This document shows positions 7,445 to 14,590 of a stretch of 64,000 nucleotides of DNA, one piece after another; positions within the stretch are counted from its first letter, which is position 1; the number at the start of each line of letters is the position of its first letter. The DNA lies in NCBI RefSeq assembly GCF_013778455.1, contig NZ_JACEHE010000001.1:1-64000 (forward strand), given 5' to 3'. The translations under genes were made by a program, and so were the position numbers. The notes beneath the pieces were generated by a model, which was given only the letters and a program-made list of their open reading frames with translations, ran no database searches and was not told the DNA's origin. Origin of the DNA: Streptomyces himalayensis subsp. himalayensis. Lineage in GTDB: Bacteria > Actinomycetota > Actinomycetes > Streptomycetales > Streptomycetaceae.

Positions 7445-7888
7445 ATGAGTGTGCAGCAGTACGTCTCCCGGATCGACGAACTCCTCGCCCGCCCCTTGAA
7501 CAGCGACGACGACTACCACCTCGTCACCCTGCACGAGAGCCGTGACTTCGCTCCCCCGAACGACGACTGGGACGAGCTCATGCGGACGAGTGAGGAGTTC
7601 GAGGAGGAGCTCGGGGAGTTGGCGGCAGCGCTCGATGCCCGATGGGGCCCGCACGAGTCCATGTCCATGGAGGACTACTCCTCCATGGATCCGGACGACG
7701 ACGAACTGCCGCCCTTCTTCGGAGAGCTCGTCGAGAGCGGATACTTCGGCGACCTGCTGTACTGGCGCGTCGGCGACCGCATCGTTGCGGCGGGCATCGG
7801 CCATGAGGACAAGGAACAGCCGGTCGTGCTGTTCACTGGGGTGACCGGCTCCGCCGAGGGGTTCACCGACGAGGGGTTCCCCGGGTAG
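7445..7888 (+). CDS. Hypothetical acidic protein, possible second immunity protein
   Basis: 147-aa very acidic protein (MSMEDYSSMDPDDDELPPFF in the middle) that I cannot assign to a family. The N-terminus (SVQQYVSRIDELLARPLNSD, DYHLVTLHESRDF) and the C-terminal beta-rich part (LLYWRVGDRIVAAGIGHEDK) suggest a soluble alpha/beta fold. It starts 11 bp after the immunity gene, on the same strand, so it is probably in the toxin operon. Acidic, orphan-like proteins behind polymorphic toxins are often extra immunity proteins; that is inference. The ATG at 7445 is preceded by GTGGG only, so translation probably depends on coupling. Confidence 0.65.
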   Translation: MSVQQYVSRIDELLARPLNSDDDYHLVTLHESRDFAPPNDDWDELMRTSEEFEEELGELAAALDARWGPHESMSMEDYSSMDPDDDELPPFFGELVESGYFGDLLYWRVGDRIVAAGIGHEDKEQPVVLFTGVTGSAEGFTDEGFPG

Positions 7889-7891
7889 CAG

Positions 7892-7989
7892 GGCCGAGAC
7901 CGGCCGGACCGGGCGTGGTCTGCGCGTGCTCGACCCTGCGTCCTGCGCGGCCGAGACCGGCCGGACCGGGCGTGGTCGGCGCGTGCTCG
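7892..7989. repeat. Two 41-bp direct repeats (period 57)
   Basis: GGCCGAGACCGGCCGGACCG followed by GGCGTGGTC and GCGCGTGCTCG occurs at 7892-7932 and 7949-7989 with one mismatch. It lies between the stop of the toxin operon and the convergent flavin oxidoreductase gene. Each unit contains a CCGGCCGG self-complementary core that could act as a terminator. Confidence 0.75.
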
Positions 7990-8022
7990 CCCCGCCGCGT
8001 GCTCGCCCGCCGCGTCCTGGTC

Positions 8023-9456
8023 TCAGGCTGCCGGTTTCTTCGGCGCGATATTCGCGTTGAGACGGAACAGGTTTCCGGGGTCGTACACCGCCTTCACCGC
8101 TGCCAGCCGCTCGTAGTTGGGGCCGTAGCCCTCGCGCAGGAGCTGCTCGCCCTCCTCGAGGAAGCCGGGGAAGTTCAGGTAGATGCCTCCGGCCGAGAGC
8201 GGGCGCAGACCGGCGAAGGTGTCGCGCACCCACGCCACGTTCGCGGCCGAGTCGGCCTCGGCCTCCCAGTTCCCCTCGATCCCGATCAGGTACGGGACGC
8301 CCCGGTTGGCGAAGGCAGTGTCCTCATCGGCCGGCTGTGCCATGGCGCCGCCCTGGTACCAGACGTCGACGGTCGAGGCCGGCGACGGCGCCGCGGCCGC
8401 GTGTTCGACCAGCCGTTCGATCAGCGTGTCGCTGAGTTCCGGCACGTTCAGGGACTTCCAGTAGTAGCGCCCGCCGTCCGGGTAGTCCTCGTCCAGGACG
8501 GTCTGCGCCTCCACATAGGTGAGGGCGCCGCTGAGATCGCAGATCGGCTCGGCGATCTCCCGGAGCGGCCGCAACGCCTGCTCGCCCTCCGCCGGGTCAC
8601 CGGGAAAGAGGGCGAGGACCGCCACGAAGGGCTCTCCGTGCGCCTCCGCCGGGAACTCCTCGATCGCCGGAACCCGACCGAGCACCCCGAGCGGACCGAC
8701 CCCGTCGGGCGCCTTGGACACGTACTGCTCACAGGACCGCAGCACCTCTGCGGCACGGTCCGCTGGGTAGTACACGTTGCAGAAGAAGATCTCCGGGCCC
8801 ACGGGATACAGGCGGTACTCGAACGAGGTCACGACGCCGAAGTTGCCGCCGCCTCCGCGGATCGCCCAGAACAGGTCGTCGTTCTCGCCCTCACTGGCGG
8901 TGAGCAGGCGCCCGTCGGCGGTGACGACCGTCGCGGACACGAGGTTGTCGCAGCTCAGCCCGTACATACGCCGAAGCCAGCCCATGCCCCCGGAGAGCGT
9001 GAGACCGGCGATCCCCGTCGCCGACACCACCCCCAGGGGAGCGGCCAGGCCATGGCGCTGGGTCGCGCGGTCGACGTCCGCCAGCGTGCAGCCTCCCTGC
9101 GCCCGCGCCGTCCGCCGCTCCGGGGCGACATCGACCGCGGTCATCCCCGACAGATCGATGACCAGCCCGCCGTCGCAGACCGCATGCCCGGCCACGCCGT
9201 GCCCGCCCCCGCGCACCGCGAGCGGCAGCCCGTTGTCGCGGGCGAAGTGCACCGCCGCGACCACGTCCTCGTCGCCGTCGCACCGCGCCACGAGCGCCGG
9301 GCGCCTGTCGATCAGGCCGTTCCAGATCTCGCGCGCCTCGTCGTAGCCGGGCTCCCCGGGCCGTACGAGCTGCCCGCGCAGTCTCGAGGCGAACTCGTCC
9401 ACGTGTTCGCCCGCCGGCCTGTCCCCGAGGCCGTCCGTGCCTGTGCCTCGGCTCAT
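8023..9456 (-). CDS. FAD-binding oxidoreductase, BBE family
   Basis: 477-aa berberine-bridge-enzyme-type flavoprotein. The FAD_binding_4 domain covers about residues 30-230, with RGGGHGVAGHAVCDGG carrying the His that usually forms the covalent 8-alpha-histidyl FAD link, and ATGIAGLTLSGGMGWLRRMY. The position of the second covalent Cys of bicovalent members is not a Cys here. The C-terminal BBE motif ends in YGPNYERLAAVKAVYDPGNLF. Such enzymes oxidise sugars, alkaloids or secondary metabolites; the substrate is unknown. The ATG at 9456 has GGGAGGT 7 nt upstream; an in-frame start 22 codons upstream is less likely. No signal peptide was seen. Confidence 0.85.
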   Translation of the reverse strand: MSRGTGTDGLGDRPAGEHVDEFASRLRGQLVRPGEPGYDEAREIWNGLIDRRPALVARCDGDEDVVAAVHFARDNGLPLAVRGGGHGVAGHAVCDGGLVIDLSGMTAVDVAPERRTARAQGGCTLADVDRATQRHGLAAPLGVVSATGIAGLTLSGGMGWLRRMYGLSCDNLVSATVVTADGRLLTASEGENDDLFWAIRGGGGNFGVVTSFEYRLYPVGPEIFFCNVYYPADRAAEVLRSCEQYVSKAPDGVGPLGVLGRVPAIEEFPAEAHGEPFVAVLALFPGDPAEGEQALRPLREIAEPICDLSGALTYVEAQTVLDEDYPDGGRYYWKSLNVPELSDTLIERLVEHAAAAPSPASTVDVWYQGGAMAQPADEDTAFANRGVPYLIGIEGNWEAEADSAANVAWVRDTFAGLRPLSAGGIYLNFPGFLEEGEQLLREGYGPNYERLAAVKAVYDPGNLFRLNANIAPKKPAA

Positions 9457-9795
9457 GTCGGCCACCTCCCGCGCCGTCCGGCGTTCCCCTTCAGGATCAG
9501 GCCGAGCGGGGCGAGCCGCCATCCGGGCTCGCTGCTGATGTGCCCCCGTGTCTGTTCCAGGCGGGCGTATTACCTGCTTGGTTTTCCCGTAACTCCCTTG
9601 CAGGTGCGGGCAGATGGCTAGAATTCGGGTCGGCCCGCCGGACTGTGACAGATGGTGCGGATGTGTCTTTCGGGGCTGATGCGCTTCACGTTAGGCTTCC
9701 TTGAGTCTTCAAGCATGTGGCTGGGTGGGGGACACGTGTGCCCTGCGCCGGTCAGTCGGCAGGACCGAACTCAAGGAACACGTAAGGAACCCCCC

Positions 9796-11001
9796 ATGGC
9801 TGTTCCCCCCTCCCACCCCGCTTCATCCGGGCCCTCCACGCCTTCCCAGCCCTCCGCCGAGGCGGACCCCACGCCCGCATCCCACCGCGCCAAGTCCCGC
9901 CTCACGCGCCGCGGTTTGATCGGCGCCGCAAGTGCCGTCGCCGCCGGGGCAGTGGTCACCCCCGCCGTCATGGCCGCCACCACCGACTCCACCGATTCCG
10001 ACTCCAGCGGCGCGAGCGGTGCCCCGCAGGACGGCACGACCGTGGAGACGTTCCCCAAGACCCGCTCCAAGGCGGCCACCGGCGAAGCACCCGTCGAGGC
10101 CGCCTTTCCCATCGCCTATGTCGGCATCCGCTGGGAGGGCACGAACTCGGTGGACGGCGGCGGCATCCGTCTGCACGACGCCGACGGCGCCGGCGGGGAC
10201 TGGAAGTCCCTGAGCGGCAGCGGCTGTTCGGACGCGAACGGCGGCGCGCTGCTCGTCCCCGCCGGCAGTGCGTCCGGGTACGAGGTGAAGGCGCCCGAGG
10301 GCGCCACCGGGCTGCGTTCGGTCGCTCTCGACACCAGCAACGGACCCGAGCGCAAGGTCGACGTCCCGTCGGACACCACCCGCGTACGCGGTGTCGCCTA
10401 TCTGTCGCGGCCGGCCTGGGGCGCCGACGAGTCCAAGCGGTTCAAGCCGGACGGCACGGAGAACACGCCGACCGCGTACTACCCCTTCCAGACCATCACG
10501 GTCCACCACACCGCCACCGTCAACAACGACCCCGACCCCGCCGCCACCGTCCGCGCCATCTACGAGCTGCACGCGATCACCAACGACTGGGGCGACATCG
10601 GCTACCACTTCCTCATCGACGAGGAAGGCCGCGTCTACGAGGGCCGCTACTCCGGTGACGACGGCATCCCCGCCCATGACGGTGAGGGCAAGCTCGTCAC
10701 CGCCTTCCACGCCGCCGGCTACAACTCCGGCAACCTCGGCATCGCCCTCCTCGGCAACTTGATGGAGCAGGGCCCGACGGACGCGGCCCGCGCCTCCCTC
10801 ACCCGGCTGGTCCGCGTGCTGTGCCGTTTCCACGGCCTCGACCCGGGGGCCCGGCTCACCTACACGAACCCCATCAACGGCACGCAGAAGGACGTCCCGT
10901 CGATCAGCGGTCACCGCGACTGGATGGCGACGGAGTGCCCCGGCGAGGTCATGTACGGGGAGCTGGCGCTGCTCCGTGAGGCGGCCGCGGGCCGCTCCTG
11001 A
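9796..11001 (+). CDS. Tat-exported N-acetylmuramoyl-L-alanine amidase / PGRP-like protein
   Basis: 401-aa secreted cell-wall amidase. Residues about 32-65 are a twin-arginine signal (SRLTRRGLIGAASAVAAGAV), followed by a Ser/Asp-rich linker and a beta-rich N-terminal module. The amidase_2/PGRP domain occupies about residues 225-395. Zinc-ligand candidates are the His pair in TITVHHTA, the His in SGHRDWMATECPG and the downstream Cys; RVYEGRYSGD and NSGNLGIALLGN are core motifs. It cleaves the peptide from MurNAc in peptidoglycan. The ATG follows AAGGAA; longer in-frame starts back to 9652 lack a ribosome site. Convergent with the DUF192 gene across a shared terminator. Confidence 0.9.
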   Translation: MAVPPSHPASSGPSTPSQPSAEADPTPASHRAKSRLTRRGLIGAASAVAAGAVVTPAVMAATTDSTDSDSSGASGAPQDGTTVETFPKTRSKAATGEAPVEAAFPIAYVGIRWEGTNSVDGGGIRLHDADGAGGDWKSLSGSGCSDANGGALLVPAGSASGYEVKAPEGATGLRSVALDTSNGPERKVDVPSDTTRVRGVAYLSRPAWGADESKRFKPDGTENTPTAYYPFQTITVHHTATVNNDPDPAATVRAIYELHAITNDWGDIGYHFLIDEEGRVYEGRYSGDDGIPAHDGEGKLVTAFHAAGYNSGNLGIALLGNLMEQGPTDAARASLTRLVRVLCRFHGLDPGARLTYTNPINGTQKDVPSISGHRDWMATECPGEVMYGELALLREAAAGRS

Positions 11002-11043
11002 GCGTCCGGAACCTCTGAGACGGGCACTCAGGCGATGACGGAG

Positions 11044-11072
11044 GCACCCAGGTGATCAGGGCACCTGGGTGC
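11044..11072. terminator. Bidirectional hairpin between convergent genes
   Basis: GCACCCAGGTG and CACCTGGGTGC form a perfect 11-bp stem with a 7-nt loop. The loop includes the stop codon of the minus-strand DUF192 gene, and the amidase gene ends 43 bp to the left, so one structure can end both transcripts. Confidence 0.7.
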
Positions 11073-11445
11073 TGTGCTCCACCGTCACCCGCGCACCCGG
11101 CCGCAGACCCCACCCGGCCATCGTCCCCGCCCCCGACTCCAGGACGTGCCGGGCCCTCAGGCGCGGAAGGGTGAGACGGCCCGGCTTCAGGGTCTGGACG
11201 GTCAGGACGTTCAGGTTGCGGTCCAGGCAGGCGACGTCGATCGCGAACCGCATGCGGAAGGTGTGCACGCTGCTCGCCGGGGACAGCAGGATCGCGCCGT
11301 CGATTCCGTCGCGCCCGAGGAGGCCGCGCGTGCGGGCGCGGTACGAGGTCGCCAGCTCCAACGGGACCGTGACGGCGGGCCCTTCGGCGCCATCGCCGGC
11401 TCCGTGTACGACCAGCTTCGCCCGACCGTCGCGCCAGCGTCCCAT
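11056..11445 (-). CDS. DUF192 family protein
   Basis: 129-aa protein of the DUF192 family: ATSYRARTRGLLGRDGIDGA, then VHTFRMRFAIDVACLDRNLN and VLESGAGTMAGWGLRPGARV, the conserved core of these small beta-barrel proteins. Their function is unclear; in bacteria they sit in varied contexts, often with secretion or cell-envelope genes. The ATG at 11445 follows GGGGGC; in-frame starts further upstream would run into the divergent promoter. The prepilin-peptidase gene starts 155 bp away in the opposite direction, an association worth noting. Confidence 0.8.
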   Translation of the reverse strand: MGRWRDGRAKLVVHGAGDGAEGPAVTVPLELATSYRARTRGLLGRDGIDGAILLSPASSVHTFRMRFAIDVACLDRNLNVLTVQTLKPGRLTLPRLRARHVLESGAGTMAGWGLRPGARVTVEHSTQVP

Positions 11446-11547
11446 CGCCCGCCCCCTGTCCGTCCGTTGCCTGTGGGTCTTCCTTCGACTGCCGTTGCCT
11501 GCCCTTCGGCGGCATCCCGACCGTATCCGCACCGCACTGGGTCCTGT

Positions 11548-11567
11548 CATGGGCCCACGGGCCCATG
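11548..11567. promoter_or_regulatory. GGGCCC-type motif in the DUF192 / prepilin-peptidase divergent region
   Basis: CATGGGCCCACGGGCCCATG is a 20-bp near-perfect palindrome; only the central AC breaks it. Its reverse complement contains the 18 bases found at 4011-4028 upstream of the pilin-signal toxin. It lies 34 bp before the prepilin-peptidase start, a good place for an operator. Confidence 0.4.
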
Positions 11568-11600
11568 CCCCTCGGCGCGTCGGCCAATAGGGTCACCCGC

Positions 11601-12335
11601 GTGTACCCGCTGCTGATCGCCGCGGCTGCCGCCTGGGGCGCCGCAACCGGGGTCCTGCTGCCCCGCGCCGCCTACCGGCTCGCCGTCGAACCCGAGGAGC
11701 CGTGGCGCGGCGACTGCCCCGCCGGGCACCCCCTCACGGGGCCGTTCGGCGGCTGGGTGGGGCGCGCGCGGTGCGCGGACGGCACGGCGTACGGGCCGCG
11801 CACGGCAGTCGTCGCCGCCGTCACCGCGCTGGCGTGCGCGCTGCTCGCCGCGGCCACAGGACCCCGTCCCGAACTGGCGGTCTGGCTGCTCACCGCACCC
11901 GTGGCCGTGCTGCTCGCGCTCACCGACTACGCCGTGCACCGGCTGCCCGACGTACTCACCCTGCCGCTCGCCGCCGCGGCCGCCCTGCTGCTCGGACTCG
12001 CCGCCCTGCTGCCGGGCAGCGCGGGCTCCTGGCCCACGGCGCTGCTCGGTGCGGTCGTGCTCGGCGGCGCGTACTTCGTACTCTTCCTGATCAACCCCGG
12101 CGGCATGGGCTTCGGCGACGTCAAACTGGCCGTCGGCCTCGGCGCGGCCCTCGGCTGGTACGGGTGGAGGATCCTACTCACGGGCGCCTTCGCCGGCCTG
12201 CTGTTCGGTGCCGTCTACGGGCTGTCGCTGATGGCACTGCGCAGGGCGGGCCGCAAGTCGGCGATCCCCCTCGGGCCATTCATGATCGGCGGGGCGTTCG
12301 TGGGCCTGGTGCTGGGAGGGCTCGCGGCGGGCTGA
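11601..12335 (+). CDS. Prepilin peptidase (A24 family, TadV/PilD-like)
   Basis: 244-aa integral membrane aspartic protease. Hydrophobic helices span nearly the whole chain. The two catalytic aspartates of A24 peptidases are visible: D109 in ALTDYAVHRLPD and D173 in GMGFGDVKL (the GxGD motif). The N-terminal part keeps Cys/His-containing segments (GDCPAGHPL, RCADG) reminiscent of the cytoplasmic zinc loop of long-form enzymes. It cleaves type IV or Flp prepilins after the Gly of the class III signal. No pilin assembly genes adjoin it here. The GTG start is chosen to begin just before the first membrane helix; the ATG at 11565 is an alternative. The toxin at 4134 has a matching signal. Confidence 0.88.
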   Translation: MYPLLIAAAAAWGAATGVLLPRAAYRLAVEPEEPWRGDCPAGHPLTGPFGGWVGRARCADGTAYGPRTAVVAAVTALACALLAAATGPRPELAVWLLTAPVAVLLALTDYAVHRLPDVLTLPLAAAAALLLGLAALLPGSAGSWPTALLGAVVLGGAYFVLFLINPGGMGFGDVKLAVGLGAALGWYGWRILLTGAFAGLLFGAVYGLSLMALRRAGRKSAIPLGPFMIGGAFVGLVLGGLAAG

Positions 12336-12433
12336 GACAGACACGCCGTCGGGCCGGGCCGGCCACGTATCGCGCCCTCGGGCGCCGCGTAATTCGGTCG
12401 CGGGCCACCGCGCCCCGCTGGGACGATCACCCC

Positions 12434-13198
12434 ATGGACAGGTTCGAGAAGCTCGTCGCGGAAGCCGAGGCCGCCCCCGTCGACGGGTGGGACTTCTCGT
12501 GGTTCGAGGGCCGGGCCACCGAGGAGCGGCCCTCGTGGGGGTACGCGCGGGCGATGGGGGAGCGGATGGCGCGGGCCTCGGCCGCGCTGGACATCCAGAC
12601 CGGCGGAGGGGAGGTCCTCGCCTCCGCCGCGAAGCTCCCGCCGCTGACCGCCGCCACGGAGGGCTGGCCGCCCAACATCGCCAAGGCCACCGCACTGCTG
12701 CGCCCGCGCGGCGCGGTCGTCGTGGCCGCGCCGGAGGACGCGCCGCTGCCGTTCGCGGACGAGGCGTTCGACCTGGTGGTGAGCCGGCACCCGGTGCACA
12801 CGTACTGGGACGAGATCGCGCGGGTGCTCATGCCCGGCGGCGCGTTCTTCTCGCAGCAGGTCGGCCCGGCGAGCGCCTTCGAGGTCGTGGAGTACTTCCT
12901 CGGGCCGCAGCCGGAGGAGGTGCGTAACGGACGGCATCCCGACGCCGCGCGGGCCGGGGCCGAGTCGGCGGGTCTTGAGGTCGTCGACCTGCGGTCGGAG
13001 CGGCTGCGGATGGAGTTCCACGACATCGGGGCGGTCGTCCACTTCCTGCGCAAGGTCGTCTGGATGGTGCCCGGGTTCACCGTCGAGCAGTACCGGCCGC
13101 AGCTGCGTGAGCTGCACGAGCAGATCGAGGCGGAAGGGCCGTTCACGGCCCACAGCGCCCGCTTCCTGATCGAGGCGCGCAAGCCGGCGCCCGCTTGA
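12434..13198 (+). CDS. Class I SAM-dependent methyltransferase
   Basis: 254-aa protein. DIQTGGGEVLASA is the SAM-binding glycine loop (motif I), with VVVAAPEDAPLPFADEAFDL forming the region around motifs II-IV and EIARVLMPGGAFFSQQV the post-motif strand, as in Methyltransf_11 enzymes. The N-terminal DGWDFSWFEGRATEERPSWG is characteristic of an actinobacterial group of unknown substrate. The ATG at 12434 is used because the protein begins precisely with the conserved segment. It follows the prepilin peptidase at 98 bp and has no obvious functional link to it. Confidence 0.85.
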   Translation: MDRFEKLVAEAEAAPVDGWDFSWFEGRATEERPSWGYARAMGERMARASAALDIQTGGGEVLASAAKLPPLTAATEGWPPNIAKATALLRPRGAVVVAAPEDAPLPFADEAFDLVVSRHPVHTYWDEIARVLMPGGAFFSQQVGPASAFEVVEYFLGPQPEEVRNGRHPDAARAGAESAGLEVVDLRSERLRMEFHDIGAVVHFLRKVVWMVPGFTVEQYRPQLRELHEQIEAEGPFTAHSARFLIEARKPAPA

Positions 13199-13300
13199 GC
13201 CGTCGCCCGAAACCCGTGGGAGCGGGCGCAAAACGTCGCTGGACGACTTCGGAGAGTAGTTGTGGCGCGCCAATGCACGCAGCATCACTCACGAAGGGTT

Positions 13301-13399
13301 ATGGTGGAAACCCCCCCTCGGGCCGGTCCGTCTCCCCCCCACGGACCGGCCCGTTTTTCTTTGCCGGCTGAAGCCTGCCGGTCGAAGCCTGCCGATTGA
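13301..13399 (+). CDS. Candidate proline-rich leader peptide overlapping a terminator
   Basis: A 32-codon frame, ATG preceded by GAAGGG, encodes MVETPPRAGPSPPHGPARFS and ends at TGA 13397-13399. It contains three Pro-Pro pairs, including CCC-CCT and CCC-CCC codons, lying in the left arm and loop of a strong intrinsic terminator. The layout resembles a transcription attenuator in the leader of uppS. Whether it is translated is unknown. Confidence 0.35.
   Translation: MVETPPRAGPSPPHGPARFSLPAEACRSKPAD
13319..13358 (+). terminator. Strong rho-independent terminator upstream of uppS
   Basis: CGGGCCGGTCCGT and ACGGACCGGCCCG pair over 13 bp around a C-rich loop and are followed by TTTTT at 13354-13358. 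A canonical U-tract is unusual in this genome. It may end the methyltransferase transcript or attenuate the uppS leader. Confidence 0.85.
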
Positions 13400-13418
13400 A
13401 GCCTGCCGGCTGAAGCCG
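13363..13418. repeat. Four tandem 14-bp units in the uppS leader
   Basis: GCCGGCTGAAGCCT, GCCGGTCGAAGCCT, GCCGATTGAAGCCT and GCCGGCTGAAGCCG follow directly on the terminator. The units differ at two or three positions. No function recognised. Confidence 0.8.
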
Positions 13419-13524
13419 CGCGGCTGTCACGAACCCTGTGCCCGAGTCGACATCTTCCGGCGGTAGGGTGGCGCCCTCGGGGACTGTCGTCAGCTGCACG
13501 GCCACACGGAGGGACTGACCGCAC

Positions 13525-14286
13525 GTGAACTTGCGCGACCTGGTGTACGGACTTTACGCACGCCGGGTGGAAGGCCGTCTGGACCACGACCAGGTCCCGA
13601 AGCACATCGGGGTCATCCTGGACGGCAACCGGCGCTGGGCGAAGGCCTCCGGTGGCACGACCGCGCAGGGACACCGCGCCGGGGCCGACAAGATCGCCGA
13701 GTTCCTCGGATGGTGTGCCGAGACGGACGTCAAGGTCGTCACTCTCTGGATGCTATCCACCGACAACCTCGCCCGCCCCGAGGAAGAGCTCGTCCCGCTG
13801 CTCGGCATCATCGAGGACGCGGTACGCGACCTCGCCGCCGACGGCCGCTGGCGCGTCCACCACGTCGGCACGCTCGATCTGCTGCCGGCCCGCACCCAGT
13901 CCGTACTGAAGGAGGCCGAGCAGGCCACCCAGGACAACACGGGGATACTCGTCAACATCGCCGTCGGCTACGGCGGTCGCCAGGAGATCGCCGACGCCGT
14001 CCGCTCCCTCCTTCTGGACCACGCCCAGAAGGGCACCACCTTCGAGGAGCTCGCGGAGCTCGTCGACATCGACGTCATCTCCGAGCACCTCTACACGCGC
14101 GGCCAGCCCGACCCGGACCTCGTCATCCGCACCAGCGGCGAGCAGCGCCTGTCGGGCTTCATGCTGTGGCAGTCGGCCCACTCCGAGTACTACTTCTGTG
14201 AGGTCTTCTGGCCGGCCTTCCGCAAGGTCGACTTCCTCCGCGCCCTGCGTGACTACGCGGCACGGCACCGGCGTTACGGCGGATAG
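13525..14286 (+). CDS. uppS: Isoprenyl transferase (undecaprenyl diphosphate synthase family)
   Basis: 253-aa cis-prenyltransferase. HIGVILDGNRRWAK carries the catalytic Asp (D33) and the diphosphate-binding Arg/Asn residues. TLWMLSTDNLARPEEE and DLVIRTSGEQRLSGFMLWQS are the other conserved blocks of the family. It condenses isopentenyl diphosphate onto an allylic primer to give the lipid carrier of peptidoglycan and wall-polymer synthesis, at the cytoplasmic membrane. GTG start with GGAGGG 11-16 nt upstream. Length is normal. The unusual leader (terminator, candidate leader peptide, repeats at 13301-13418) suggests regulated readthrough. Confidence 0.92.
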   Translation: MNLRDLVYGLYARRVEGRLDHDQVPKHIGVILDGNRRWAKASGGTTAQGHRAGADKIAEFLGWCAETDVKVVTLWMLSTDNLARPEEELVPLLGIIEDAVRDLAADGRWRVHHVGTLDLLPARTQSVLKEAEQATQDNTGILVNIAVGYGGRQEIADAVRSLLLDHAQKGTTFEELAELVDIDVISEHLYTRGQPDPDLVIRTSGEQRLSGFMLWQSAHSEYYFCEVFWPAFRKVDFLRALRDYAARHRRYGG

Positions 14287-14590
14287 CCGGCTGACCCCCG
14301 GGGCACGAGTAACGCAGAGTTCACCAACGCGCCGTCATATGCCATGGCATGGCTGCGCGTGTTCGAGGGAATAAGCCTTCCAGGTCGACGCCCGTGCAAG
14401 TGGGCGTCGTATCTCAGCGGACGGCACGGGGCCGTCCGCCCGGGAGGCCCTTTGCACCAGGACGACCGCGCGGGGAGCATCATCTCCGTCGGAAGCTGGA
14501 GGGCCGGCGCTCGGCCCGCGCATCGCGGCCGGGACCGGTCCCGATCCCTTTCGTCGCTCCCCGACCTCATCCGAGGGGGTACGTCCTTCC
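14287..14590. other. uppS-phoH intergenic region with two hairpins
   Basis: 304 bp without a gene. CGACGCCC/GGGCGTCG (14386-14409) and GCGGACGGC/GCCGTCCGC (14417-14439) form two adjacent perfect hairpins, probably a tandem terminator after uppS or a structured leader for the next gene. A GGGACCGGTCCC palindrome follows near 14530. Confidence 0.6.
14386..14439 (+). terminator. Tandem hairpins downstream of uppS
   Basis: Stems of 8 and 9 bp separated by 7 nt lie about 100 bp after the uppS stop. No U-tract, as is common for Streptomyces terminators. Confidence 0.5.

Noticed and set aside
11056-12335. Complete Tad pilus locus around the prepilin peptidase
   Set aside because: Only a DUF192 gene and a methyltransferase adjoin it; no TadA, TadB, TadC, RcpA or small pilin gene is visible in the window.
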